From: Orthonyx spaldingii
Lineage: Eukaryota; Chordata; Aves; Passeriformes; Orthonychidae
Reading direction: 5' to 3'
DNA length: 64,000 nt
Assembly: GCA_013397795.1 (NCBI GenBank)
Contig: VZTJ01004697.1
Coordinates: 248,001-312,000, forward strand
The position numbers were made by a program, and so were the translations under genes. Shown in pieces: positions 1 to 12,051 of the stretch. The notes beneath the pieces are model-generated. The model saw only the letters and a list, made by a program, of their open reading frames with translations. It had not been told where the DNA came from and did no database searches. Each line of letters begins with the position of its first letter. The first letter of the stretch is position 1.

Positions 1-2451
1 CTGTGGAAATAAACTTCCTAAAATCATTTTCAAATGGAATGTTTTATTTTTACAGTTCAGCCCAGACTCGCTTCTGCCAGCTTGCTTTTTTCCCAGTGAA
101 CTCTTTGGATGCTCAGCTGAATTAATTATCACAGCTTACCTCAGGTTCTTAGTTTTTACTAATTACCAAAATTGGCAATTTCCCTCTGATGTCAGCATGG
201 GCTTTGCCTGTGGAAGGACTAAATGAGACCTGCAGGATACAGTGCTCCGCAGGTTTTAGGAGAGGGGTTTTTGTATGTTGCTTCAGTGAGGGTGTGTGAG
301 AGGGTTTGATAGAAAACTTTCTAGCTCAGCTCTCTTCAGTTACTTTTTCCATGAAAGGTAACAGATGGTCATTGTGACGTGAACGTTATTCCAATATCCA
401 CAGAGGAGGAAAAAGGACCAGCATGATCCAAACTTACAGGTTAGTTTATTTTAAGTTATTTTGTGACGTCAATAGGCAGTGTTATATATAGCAAAATATT
501 TTTCCTCCTTACTGCAGGGCCTTTAAAAGGATATCTTTGTTGTCTTAGTTGCCATAGCAGTGACGAACGTGGATATATATCCATATGCTCACATATACGT
601 GCGAGGAGGGATTCCCCAACCCTGGGGTTGATTGTGTTGGCTTCCGTGCTTGTATTTCCTTTTCCTTCCACTGCTTGAGGTGCTCCAAGACACTAAGACA
701 GCTCGTGAAGCGTCCTCAAGTTGGAAAATGAGTATTTTCAGTCAGCCATCTTGAAGCGTGGGCCGTATCTTGTTTTGCAGGGCTCTGTTATTTAGCGCTT
801 ATCTCCAAAAACAGGTAGCAAAGGCTGGGCAGAGCAGAGCTCCCACACCCTTCTCTGGTGCCAGGTGATTGGGGTGTGAAGGATATGACAGAGATTTGCG
901 GTGTGATGGGGCTCCATAAATAAATTAGGAGGCTATTAGTAGTAAATGCGTTGTTTACTATTTAGATGGGTTCACATGTGCCCAGATTGTGCTGAAAGGC
1001 CTTTGACGTATTTAGCTCATCCTCACCTTGGAATAGATTTTTATCTCTGTGCTCATGTTTCAAAACTGTTCCTCCCTTTCAGCAACCTACTAACATACTC
1101 CGGAGACATTCCCTCAGTGGTGTCTGTCAGTGTCCTTCCTTGCATTTTCCCTGCCCTGAGCTCTGCATCCTGTAAACAACAGGACTGTGATCCAGGCCTG
1201 GAATGGTCCCTGAGTGCAGCCCTTGGGAAGTGAAACACTTGCAGGAAGTTTTTTGGTCCCCTTCTGACCAAGTTCAGTTGTCACCTAACTCGAGCTCCCG
1301 CTGCATTCGTGAAGAGAGAGCATTAATGCACAACACCATCCCAGAGAGCAGAAATAGGGGAATCTGAAAACCTGAATCAGCCTATTTTTTGGTTTTAAAC
1401 TCTTGCTTGTTAATGTTTTTATTTCTCCAGTGATTTTCATATTGGGGCTTTTTCACTTTACCTGTCTAAACCCACGCTTCTGCATACCCACAGCCAGCCA
1501 AAAATCAGCTTTTTCCTTTTTGCCTGTTTTTTGTTGTTACCAACAAGTAAAATGCTGGAATGAGAACTTGGCTGGCCATTGTGTTGATGACAAATGAAAG
1601 AGAAGCAAACACAGCTTGCTTGTCTGCAGCTTCAGTGGTTCAGCAGGGCTGGCAGTAGTAAAGACATGTTATTTGTTGATAAAACACGCAGCACCAACCT
1701 CTGAGAAGGAGCTGAGACGGTATCTCAGTGCAATCATCTGCCTGTCCTGCCTGCACCTTGGAAAATCCCAGCTTCTTGTGCTGGCTCAGCCTGGAGAAGT
1801 CATAATGGGGCACAGTTCCTGCTGGGTCAGGTTAGGAGGGACGCTCCATGAGGGGCTGTGAGTACCTGACAGGTAGCACAAGGCAAATCACAGCATGCCA
1901 CTTGTAGCAATGACGTGCCTGTGTATGCACGTTGAGTCTTTGTCAACGCAGCTTGTGTGTCAATGTCCATCCTTACACATATATGTGTGTATGTCCCTGT
2001 ACATTGCATGGAAGTGCCATGCAAGGAGTGAAGGCCAAGTGCCCCAGTGTGCAGGGCAGCTAAGTGGTGCTCTCTGAGTTTTAATCCCACCTTTACCAGT
2101 TCGCTGCAGGGTGATCTTGCTGATACTGTTTAATATCCTCCTCTTTGTGTCACTTCCCTGCTGAGGCTGAAAAGTCTTCACGCAGGGACTGTCCTTCCAT
2201 GTGTGTATGCCCAGTGCTCAGCATGGGAAGCCTTGCCCAGAGATCCGTTAACAGCTACTGAGGAAGCTGCTGCCTGAAGGCGTTTGAGGAACAGCCTCTA
2301 ATGAGATTTTGGAGCAGAAACAGGACCTGTGCTCTTAGTGGCATGGTGGCTCCTGGAGTTAAGGATCCTTAGAGCAAAACAGGGAAGAAAAAGATTGCAT
2401 ACTCTGTTGTAAAGCTCATGCTTCTGGCACAGCAGAGGTTTAGCCCCTGTT
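1..2451. other. Non-coding DNA, nothing recognised
   Basis: No recognisable gene or transposon. Open frames are all under 100 codons and occur on both strands over the same bases, as expected by chance. The first 200 bases are AT-rich with homeodomain-type TAATTA motifs and could be a conserved non-coding element, but this cannot be judged without alignment. A perfect CRE palindrome lies at 464-471. A short dyad, ACACATATATGTGT, lies near 1976-1989. Confidence 0.6.
464..471. promoter_or_regulatory. Perfect CRE palindrome TGACGTCA
   Basis: The eight bases match the full cAMP-response element bound by CREB/ATF family bZIP factors. A second TGACG half-site lies about 90 bases upstream, in GTGACGTGAACG around 375-386. 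No promoter or transcript is visible beside it, so function is only inferred and a chance match is possible. Confidence 0.3.
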
Positions 2452-2469
2452 AAAAAAAAAAAAAAAAAA
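2452..2469. repeat. A18 homopolymer
   Basis: A run of 18 adenines. It could be the tail of an old retroposed sequence, but the DNA before it matches no family I recognise and no target-site duplication is evident. Confidence 0.8.
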
Positions 2470-4297
2470 GAGGTACTAGTGTCACACCCAGACATTCTCT
2501 TGGTGCTTTGGGCTACACTGGTCATAAAGGACCCTGTGAGTTGCTGAAGTGCAGTACTGCTGGCAAAAGGTGTGTGCATGTCAGGCTGCAAAGTCAAGGG
2601 ATTGCCAGAAAGCTCAGCAGCCCTCTGAGGTCAGGGATAAACCCTTGCCTTACACAATCAGGCATGACAAATGCATGCTGGGGCAGAGGTGCACCTCGGG
2701 CAAAACCCTCTTATTTCTTGTGCTTCAAGGGCATACCTTTGCGTTGTCACTGCTAAACAGTGCCTCCCTGGGTCTTAGTTCCTTTGGGGCTGGATGTTGG
2801 GGTGCTTCTGGTGGATGATGGGGGTAGATTCATACTGCATGTATGTCCCAGGAAGGAATGGTAGAATCTGGCATGGTGTCTAATGAAGCTCTGTGGGAAG
2901 GGGTGCTGGAATGCAGCATGTATCAAATTCTCATAATTATGGTGGTAGCTAGAACAGTAGGAGACAGACTTGGACCATAAAGCTGGCAGCCTGAATAGCC
3001 AAGAGGCGCAGGATGGCAAGGAATGTGGAACCATGGAGGGGAAACGTGACTTTCCAAGGTTACACGGTGGGGTGGTGGGATAGCCAAGAAGAGTGGCCTG
3101 ACTCCACTATCTTAGCAACATGACCACATTCCCCTCAGTAATAAGAGCTACTCTGAACCTTTGCCAAGAACCATCTTTGCTCTGCTTTGAATGGTCACCA
3201 TTTTTGAGGGTTTTTGTAGGGGGAAAGGAGTTGAACAGTAAATAAACCCATTCTTTTCTACTTCTAGAGGTATTAAAAGCAGTAGTGTTGGAAACCAATG
3301 GTATTATTGGTTTTCTTCATTGCTCCAAACCTTCTGGGAGGCAGAATATCCTCACCTCTGCTGGTGTTTCTTCTAAAGCTGCTGTCTCTGCTTTCAAGAA
3401 TCTCAGTTGTTGGGTGCTTCTATGAGACAACTTTTTGCTTTTTGGTTTGCTTACTAGACTCAGTGGTAGGGAAACAGGATTGTAATAAACCTGGCTCCTT
3501 ACCAGTTTAAAAAGTTGCTTTTAAGTCAAAGCCCTCCATTATGCAGCAGTAAGTAGTCCTCATCCCATCCGTCCGTCCATCCGTCCATCCATCCATCTGA
3601 TTTTACTGACTTGATAATAATAACAGCAACGGTCTCTACTTTGAAAATAAAGCATCAGACCCTCAGTTACTTTTACATGAAGATAAATAGATTGGTGTGG
3701 AGTTTATGGATGCTAGGGACACTGGTCCAGGCTCTGAACAACAGAGCCCATTTAATTTCAAGAGCTGAATCTCCACAAAATGTTCACAATAAAGCCCCAA
3801 ACTAGGTGCAATAAACCTAACACCAGCCAAGTTTGCAAACCCAAGCTGAATTGCAGGGAAGCCCAGGGCCAGGTTTCCAGTCAGCTTTGAAGCCACAGTT
3901 TTAAAGAGGCTCCTGGTCAGGATTTTGATCTCCTCACAGGCTGTGCTTCAAGCAATTTCCACCAGCCAGGATTTGAGCTGACTGCTGCCAAATTCCAAAC
4001 CTGCTTGGGATGGAGCAGTGGCAGTGTCCAGAGGCAAGTTTTAGCCATTCCTAGCACGCAGTTAGGTGTAGGACTGGTGCCCCAGGGAAATGCTCTCAGT
4101 CCAGCCAGCAGCGTGGGCAGGGCTGAGTGGCAGGCAGCTTCCCCTATAGATTGTAATGGTTTCATTTTCACTGGGTTTCAGCACTTGGCATTTTGGGCTG
4201 AATTTCACGCCAAGTTTTAAAATCCAAGAGGCCCACAGGCCTTGTGGACATGCAAAACCACCAATGTAATGAAAATTGGTTTAAAATTGATTTAGTT
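2470..4297. other. Non-coding DNA, nothing recognised
   Basis: Apart from the CCAT/CCGT microsatellite at 3564-3597, this stretch holds no feature I can name. Open frames are short and overlap on both strands. Confidence 0.6.
3564..3597. repeat. (CCAT/CCGT)n microsatellite
   Basis: About eight tetranucleotide units alternate between CCAT and CCGT. The mix is what CpG decay from CCGT to CCAT would give. Confidence 0.9.
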
Positions 4298-4322
4298 AAA
4301 AAAAAAAAAAAAAGAAAAAAAA
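4298..4322. repeat. A-rich run
   Basis: Sixteen adenines, one G, then eight adenines. It is a simple low-complexity tract. Confidence 0.85.
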
Positions 4323-7300
4323 TTCAAGCCACCATGTGGAAACATTTAGAAGAGTCAGTTATGAAGTTTAACCAAATGGAAGTAAATGCCTTTGAATGTA
4401 TCCATACAAAGCACTGGCACTGGAGAAAGTAAATCTATTTACCATGAATTTTAATTAAACCAGTTGAGCTCTTGTTTAATAAGCAGTATTGAGTAAAATT
4501 TAGCAAAATTTAGCTTAGACTTCCAGAAATGCGTCAGTCTCCCAGTCACCTTTGTAAACTTCTCCAGACACTTAACATAGTTTTTTAGGGGAGTGGGCAT
4601 TGGTGTTTCAGATCCTTGAATATATTTACTAAAATACCTAAGCACCACTGGTTTCTAAGAGGATCTGATGCCTTTGAGGATTTTGGCTCACAGACCTCAT
4701 ATTACTTAACTGAGAAGAGGTTTCTGCCCCTCTTGATCAGCTGAAAAACTGTAACTGGACTGCAGGATCCTAAATGAGTTAAGTCCAGTAGCAATTTATT
4801 CTATCTTTAAGGTTTTGAGGCTATAAAGGACTGTAATCAAAACACATAGGCCAGGGAGATGCTCTGTAATTCCAAACTCTCCAGCCTCTCATGAGCTTGT
4901 GGAAATCATCTCTGGGCTTGCCACTTAGTGGTCCTTGCTTGATGTCAAACCTGTTTGGCCGATGCATGCCATCAGTTTGAGTGAATATCTTTAGTTTGGG
5001 TTGTTTCTGTGCAGACTGAGTAATTTTGTATTGAATAAAGACCACTCAGCAGTCCCTGTACTAGGTTTCAACGTGGCAAAGAGCCAGCTACAAATTTCCA
5101 GGTAGGTTGTCCTGACAGCAGCATGGAAGAGATTTGTGGCTGATGTTGCTGAGCTCTCACAGCAGCGCCAGTGATCTTTGTCCCACACTTGTTTTGGTCT
5201 CTGTATTGTGGTTTCTTTTTGGGTTCTTTCCCTTGCTGGTGTTATCCTGCAAGCCCTACCTGGAGTGCCACAAGCGCAGGGTGCTTCTGCTCCCCGTCTT
5301 TCCCTTCAGCGTCTGCCCATGTGCACAGCCCTGCACATAAACACAGCAGTCTCAGAAGGGATGTGATCAAAAGGTTTCAGAAGGGCTCTGCATGTTATGA
5401 AATGTTTTGAGGCTCAGAGCCCAAAGAGGGAACTCCATCATGAATTCCCCATGTATAATTAATTTGGGAAAAGGGATTAAAATGGGACAGAGCCTCTTGC
5501 TTTTTATCCCCCCTCCTCGATGGCCCCTTTCAGAAAATTAGGGGGCCCCTCTCCAAGGAGAAACTGTTGAAAATTGCACACTGCTTTCCCTTCCCCTTCC
5601 TCCTGAACATAGCCAGAACAGCAATATACATTTCTGAGGTTTGGCAGCAGCATCTGAAAGCATGTTTTTTTGCCAGAGAGGACTGGCTGATGGGGGCCAA
5701 AGTGCATGTGGGTTGGGGGGGACACTTGGGGAAGAGAAGGGAAGGCACCTGTACCCTCTCTTCCTGCCACTGCTATTACAGATCTTATTCCCACCATTTC
5801 CCAGTTGGTACCTGATGATCATGTTTATTCTCTGGATCGTATCATTGGCTGCTGGAATGAGACCCATCAGGCGCGATTTGTGCCTGAACTTCAGTTTCAT
5901 AACAAAAGCAGAGACAGTTGTTCTTGCGACAGACCTCTCTTGGACTGAACAAAAACATGTACGACCCATGTGCGGTCCATACAGCCGAGAAATATGTTAG
6001 CTAAGCTAGGCCAGAGCTAGTGATGATCCTGTTTTATGTTAAGCTTTCCTCTGCTGTAACATCACTGCCTTCCTCCTCCCAGCCCCATCTCTGTCCATTT
6101 CCTGCCTGATGCTGGCCCACCAGCCCCAGCACCTCACTGAGAGCCCCCTTGGTCTCCTTTGGTTCTGCTGGCTGCGATGTCTAGACTGGTATCTGGTGCT
6201 GCAGTACACACATATGTTTTTAGCTCATGCTGAAGTCTAATGATGTCATCTCTTACGGTTCAGAGGAAGAGATTTCCATTTCATTTCAGAATTTTTATGG
6301 AAAGATTTGAAAAGTTTGGAGGGGGGGTGTGTGGAAATTTTGATGCCCAATGACTCTGAAACTCAAACTGTTTTCATGGCTCACAAGGTCAAAAGCCCTT
6401 CCTGCAGTTCCTGCTCTTCACCTTTCTTGTCTTTAAAAGGAGAAGGGAGAGGAAAAGCAGAAGAGGACAATAAAAGAGTTTCTCCCTCCTCCTGAACAGG
6501 GCTTTTGAAATATCGTAAATGAAACTTTCTCCGAGCATTTTGTTAGCATTAGAAACAAAAGGGATATTTAGTCAGAAAGAAGTCTTTATTTGACAAAAAG
6601 TCCAGACTATTTCCCATTATTAATATTCAGTTATGGAAATAAACCTGTCTTTTTTTGTGCGCGTTTGATGTGAAGGCTCTAGGGCATGCCCAAAGCCCAT
6701 GCAGCAGCAATGTGAGCTTACAAATGTTTCCTTATTGACTGTCATCATAATTAGGAGAATAAATATGTACATTTAGCTTGTGACCTTCCTCAGCTTGGGA
6801 TGGGAGGAGGTATTCATGATCCAGTGATCTATTGCCGCATGGTTAAACTCTGCTAAGCTTCCTCTGCCACTCCACAGCAGCAGGGTAGATGGAGCTATTC
6901 CTGCTGCCCCCGAAGTTCAAGCCCCCATCAGAGGAGCTGCAGCCATCAGCGTGGGAGAGGAGAGAGGGGCTGCTGTTATTCATGTTTTTACATGGCTGGG
7001 TTCCACTTTGGCAGACAGGAGAGACTGCAGTCTGAAAGCCGTGGGCTGATAAGAGGTTTTTGAGAGATAAGATATGAAAGACTCTGTAATTCTGGAAGAG
7101 AGTGTTGAGTAGTTCATATGTGTAAGTCCAGATGTTCAGTAGAAGGAGCTGTTCCAAACCCTTCAGCTGAGAATGTCTGCTTGCACGTGTATGGTCTGAT
7201 GTGCTTATGGCACTGGCCAAGCCATGTGGTCCCCAGGAGCAGCAAATGGAGCACTGAGTTCCTTGTGGAACTCAGGGGAAACCACAGGATTAATGCTCAG

Positions 7301-10300
7301 GTAGTGTCCCATTTCCATTTTGCTTTGGCAGATGTATTCCACTGACAAGATGAGGATGCTTTCTGATCACAGAAACTGCACACCTCTTGGTCTCAGGGCT
7401 GCCTTGCAGGTCCCATGGGACACTACTTTACTACTGGCCTATTAAATGCTAACCACATGGGGCTGGTGTGGACACCTAAGTCTTCCAGTACACAGAGAGG
7501 CTCAGTTATAGACTTCCTGATTTCTCCCCTGAGTAATGAGCAAGCTGTAAAGTAGCACTCCACTCACATCTGACAGAGCTAAGGTGACAGTGGCCACTGC
7601 AAGGCAGGAAGAGGGTTTGTCCCTGCCTCTGTCCAGCTTGGGAGCACAGTTCTGATATTTGGGTATATGACCTGCTTACAGCAAAGCTGTGTGAGTGCAC
7701 CTATTCCATAAAGTGCTTTTCTTGCAGAGGGAAGGCTTGTGTCCAGAACAGCTGCACCAGTTAACTGCTCTTGAATGTGAATCATCGCTGAAGGAGGGCT
7801 GCATTTAACTCGAAGTGTATCTTAGCAGCAGCCCATGTCTCAAACAGGCAGTCACAGGGTAAAGGCTGTTTAGTCAGAGAGAGACTCAGGGCCATGTTCC
7901 CAGGATCTGTCAATTGGGGATAGCTTCCCTAAAATGGATATAGTTGTATTGATTTAAATAGGGTGGGAATTTAGCCCTGAATAGTCTGCAAGTGCATGAA
8001 CTGTCATTGGCCACGATTTTTCCAAGGAGGCACATTGTTTTTTATCATGAGCAAGATCATTGCAGACAGGGAAATAGATATGCAGCTGGATTTTCCTTCG
8101 GGCCATGATTTTTGAAATAGATGCATTGGTTCATCTAGCATAGGCTTGCTTAGTTGGTGTTTGAATAGAAACAGAAAACATACTTAATGAAGTATGGTAT
8201 TTCTTCAGAACCAAACTCCCATAATTCATCTATTTGTCTCTAAGAGGAAATTGTATGTGGGGCCCTTGGATATTTTAACTGGTAAGCATCACCAGGTTTT
8301 TCGTGAGCATTCAAGGGCAGGTTATCATTCACCTGGAGGATCTAAGTGAGGTGGTGGGGATCCCTCTCTTCTTTGCAGGGTTGGATATCCCCCAAGGAGT
8401 CCTTTCCAAGTCTTCCCTGATGCTTGCATGCACAGCCTGATGACTCTGCCATCCCCACTGGAAGTATGGTGATCCTGGCAGGGTGTGTGGTGGGCAGTGG
8501 GGGGCGATGGCCTCTTGATCATGCACTGTTTGTGTGCTGGCCACTCACATGTTATATAGTGGCTACTCTTTGCCTGTGGGGATGGACTGCTGAGAGCCAA
8601 GCAAAGCATGGTAGGTTCATGTGGGAAAGAGATGTGTCTGCAGGAGGTAAGGCAGGAGTGGTTGAAATGGGGTGGGGAAAGACCCTTGGCCTGAGAGTGA
8701 CCTGGTTGTTGGCAGTATGAGCAGCTCGTGGTGCTGTGTCATTGAGTCCCTGTACATGGCAATCTACCTACTTCCTAAAATCCTCCTTGCCTGCCACAGG
8801 CCTTCAGGCACCACCAGCAGCTCCTGCAAGCTGCAGCCACCAAGAAGGATGACCACAGCACTCTTCTGTTCCACATTACAGCCCGGGATCCACCTCTGTT
8901 GCCATTAGCGTGCATTCCTCGCTCTGATTCACAGTGGCATCTCTCTCTGCTTCTTATTCATTACCCAAACATCTTGGCGAGCAGCAGCCTGTTAGTGGCT
9001 TTGGTCACTTGGCACAGGCACTGGAATCTCATGGTAAACCCAGAGACACTTTATGGAGGTGTAACATCTTGGTTTTGGTTCCCATTGCATTTTTGTAGCA
9101 CAGAGGCCAAAAACACATCAAAGAAGCGAGTCTGGCAGCAAGCACCAACCCTAAATTCATTACACTCCAATTAGGCTGTTAAGAAGAGATAAAAGAAGCA
9201 GCAAAACTGAATGTCCTCTTCAATTTCTGTTTGCTGAGGTTACTTCTCTCTTTTGTGGTCTGGGTCCCTGGGTATCTTAGTCCACCAGCACCAGTGGTGG
9301 TGTGTGCTTAGGGACAGCTGAGGCATTCTTCTCATTAAAGCCATGATTGGATCAAAGTGCTTTAGACAGTCCCCAAGGAAGAGCGAATGGTTTCTCTTTT
9401 TGTGCCTCCTTTTGGGACTAACAGCTTTTTCACTATTTCACCTCATTGTCCTGGTCCCCTTCTTCTGTCTGCAATTTGTGATGGATGTGAATTCCTTGCT
9501 GCAAAGCATAAAGGTCAAGGCTTTGGGCAGCTGAGGCTATGGGCATTGTCTCTGCAGCATCCTTTGCTTGGACGGAGTGTCTACAGCTGTCCCTTGGTCA
9601 GGATCATTCCTCTGAGAACAGGAACAAAGCAACAATTACTAAGCTATAGATATCAAGAAAGAAAATCAGTGGCTTGGTTGCAGCTTGGGGATTTGGGTGA
9701 TGAAATATTGCATTCCAGTATCCCCTCTCAATGGCTTATTAAATTGGCAGATCTCTTTAAATTGTGTACCACTGCTTCCCGTGCCACCAAGTACAGGAGC
9801 AACCAGGGCTTGAGTGGCAACAGCATCCATGGCAAAGGCTGCCCTTGCAGTTAGTTCCTAGCAGAAGTAGTTGCAAATAATCTTTTTTATATTTACCAAT
9901 ATTTGATTTATGTTCTAGATGCCTAAATAATGGTTAAGTCTTCTAGAGTGAATCAAAAAAGTTTTGCAAACAACAAAATTGCATCTTTGAATGAACATTG
10001 ATTTTTGTTGTTGAAAGTAGAGGCAGTTTTCCCCCATATCTTGAAATGTGAAAACTCCCTATAGTCAGACAGAAAAATGAGGCTTTCCAAAAACATTCAG
10101 GAGTGATTCATCCCATTCAGAAAACCTGATAAAACCTGTGATAATTTCTTGACAGCTTTATGGATAATCCCGAGTCTATCTGCAAATGGATCTGATTTCA
10201 ATGGATAAAGAGTATTTCTGCTCGTTAATGTGTGCTAAAACTGCCTTTTCATAAAAAGTGGAAAACGTCACAGGAGGGCCATGGTCTCTCTGTGGGACCG

Positions 10301-10742
10301 TCTGGGATGTCCAGAACTTGACTATGACAGGGAGGTAAAGTCATCAGTGGTCCTTGAGAAGCTCCTGCATGTAAATGATGCATCCATCCTCTCTTAACTA
10401 GAGGGTTTGTGACTGTGCCTCATCTCCCTGACTTTGTGTCGGGGCACAAACTATCTTCTCCTCCACATGTCCTAGTGGGTATGGGAAGGAAACCTGTGCA
10501 CATGGGCTAGTCTTACTTCAGTTATGTCCCATCTCCTGGATGTCTCTGGTGGCAATGACCTCAGGTGACATCATGGCATGAGTCTGCCCTGCAGTTTAGA
10601 TATGGCCTCAATACACCCATCTCTGAGTCCGGGGACAGTCTGTTCTTTCTGAATACTCTGTGACAAAAGGTAACAGATCCAGTGCATGAAACACGTTGGG
10701 TAACAGTTTCCTTAATGGCTGGGACAACTGTCAGTTTGTCAG
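4323..10742. other. Non-coding DNA, no recognised gene or transposon
   Basis: No recognisable gene, RNA or mobile element in 6.4 kb. A tandem 10-mer (AAAATTTAGC twice) lies at 4495-4514. A weak exon-like stretch at 5782-5948 is treated as a finding only. The longest frame here, 155 codons at 9387-9854, resembles no protein family and has no homologue I know. The segment around 7880-7985 has a diffuse resemblance to very old amniote repeats, too weak to call. Confidence 0.55.
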
Positions 10743-10765
10743 AAACAAACAAACAAACAAACAAA
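10743..10765. repeat. (AAAC)n microsatellite
   Basis: Five AAAC units in a row, ending AAAG. Confidence 0.9.
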
Positions 10766-12033
10766 GAAAATGAATGATCCTTCTCTCTTTTTCTTTCTCA
10801 TCCCTTCCTTTCCTGTAGTCTTGATAACAAGAGCTGGCTTTGTCTTCACTGGGAGAAAATGGGATGGCACATGCTAAACTTGTGCTATGTAACAGGCAAA
10901 ACCAAACTAAAGCTGTATTTCCAGAGAAGTCACAGGAATTGTATTTTTTGCTTCATTTTCCAAATCAAGAAAACGCTGTCTTTGGGCTGGCCTGTTAGCT
11001 CATCTGAAAATGTGTAAACCATCCTGCCTTTCCAAGGCATTTCCAAGGTCTCAACCATACTATTTTGTTTTCATTAATCTTAGCTGATGCTCTTTATTCC
11101 CAGTAAGGACCAGTGTCTTTTGTCCTTCTGGCTGGAGACCACAGACAGAGGCACCACAGATGCCAGCAGGCATGTAGGTGATCCTTCTCCCTGCAGACAC
11201 AAGCAGCTCTTTCCTCTGCACTCCAGTAGGTTTGTAGAGAACCCTGGGTTAGGCCCTGGTCACCAAGAAATGGGGAAACCTCTGCCCCCAAATAACAGAA
11301 AGCAGTTGATGTCTTGGGGGGAGCCAGCATCAGCAGTTTCCTCTTAGCTGTCGGACAAGGGAGGAAAAGGCTGCAGGAAGCCAAGAAGCCTCAAAGGGAT
11401 CCCTCAGCACAGCTCAAAAGGGATTTCCTAAGCTCACCGCAAAGCCACAGGGGAGGACAACCGTTCAGATGCTTTTGATTCAGCACACTGTGGTCCAAAT
11501 CCCACTCCCTACATGTGCTTTTTCCAGAGGAGCACTGAGCTTCTTCACAGTGTGTAGAGCCTAGCCTGGCAGGACTGGCCTCTGTGGCAGTGTCAAGGCT
11601 GGAGGAAGGGGGCTTTGGGGTGTCTTTCTCCTCACTGAGAAGGGAGCAGGGTTCAGAAATGGGATTGAAAACTCCCTTGGATGGCTTGTGATATGACAAG
11701 TATCTCAGGTAGGACAGGAGCTGCTGACTAGCTGATAAAGGGGAGAGGAGGGAGAAAACTTAGCCGCTCCTCTTTGTCTATGCCTAGGGCCCCATGATGA
11801 GCTAGTATCCAAAGGCACACTTTTCTCTCTCATGCCCTGACCTTTGCTGTGCAGGGAAAGGATAACTGATGTGAACCAGAATATGGTCTAGGTGGATGGG
11901 GGACCTGGAGCCTCATGTGAGCAGGGGCATTTCCCTGTCATTCAATTTATTTCTGGCTCTCTTAAAGTCTGCAACATAGGAGAGAACTTCTCTCTTCCAC
12001 TCCATGATCTTTTTGTCTTTGAAGCTTTCAGCT

Positions 12034-12051
12034 TTGTTGTTGTTGTTGTTT
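12034..12051. repeat. (TTG)n microsatellite
   Basis: Six trinucleotide units, the last imperfect. Confidence 0.85.

Noticed and set aside
2452..2469. A18 run considered as the tail of a processed pseudogene
   Set aside because: The upstream sequence has no coding resemblance or target-site duplication, and processed pseudogenes are rare in birds.
9387..9854. 155-codon frame
   Set aside because: No recognisable features. The N-terminal hydrophobic stretch reflects T/C-rich DNA.
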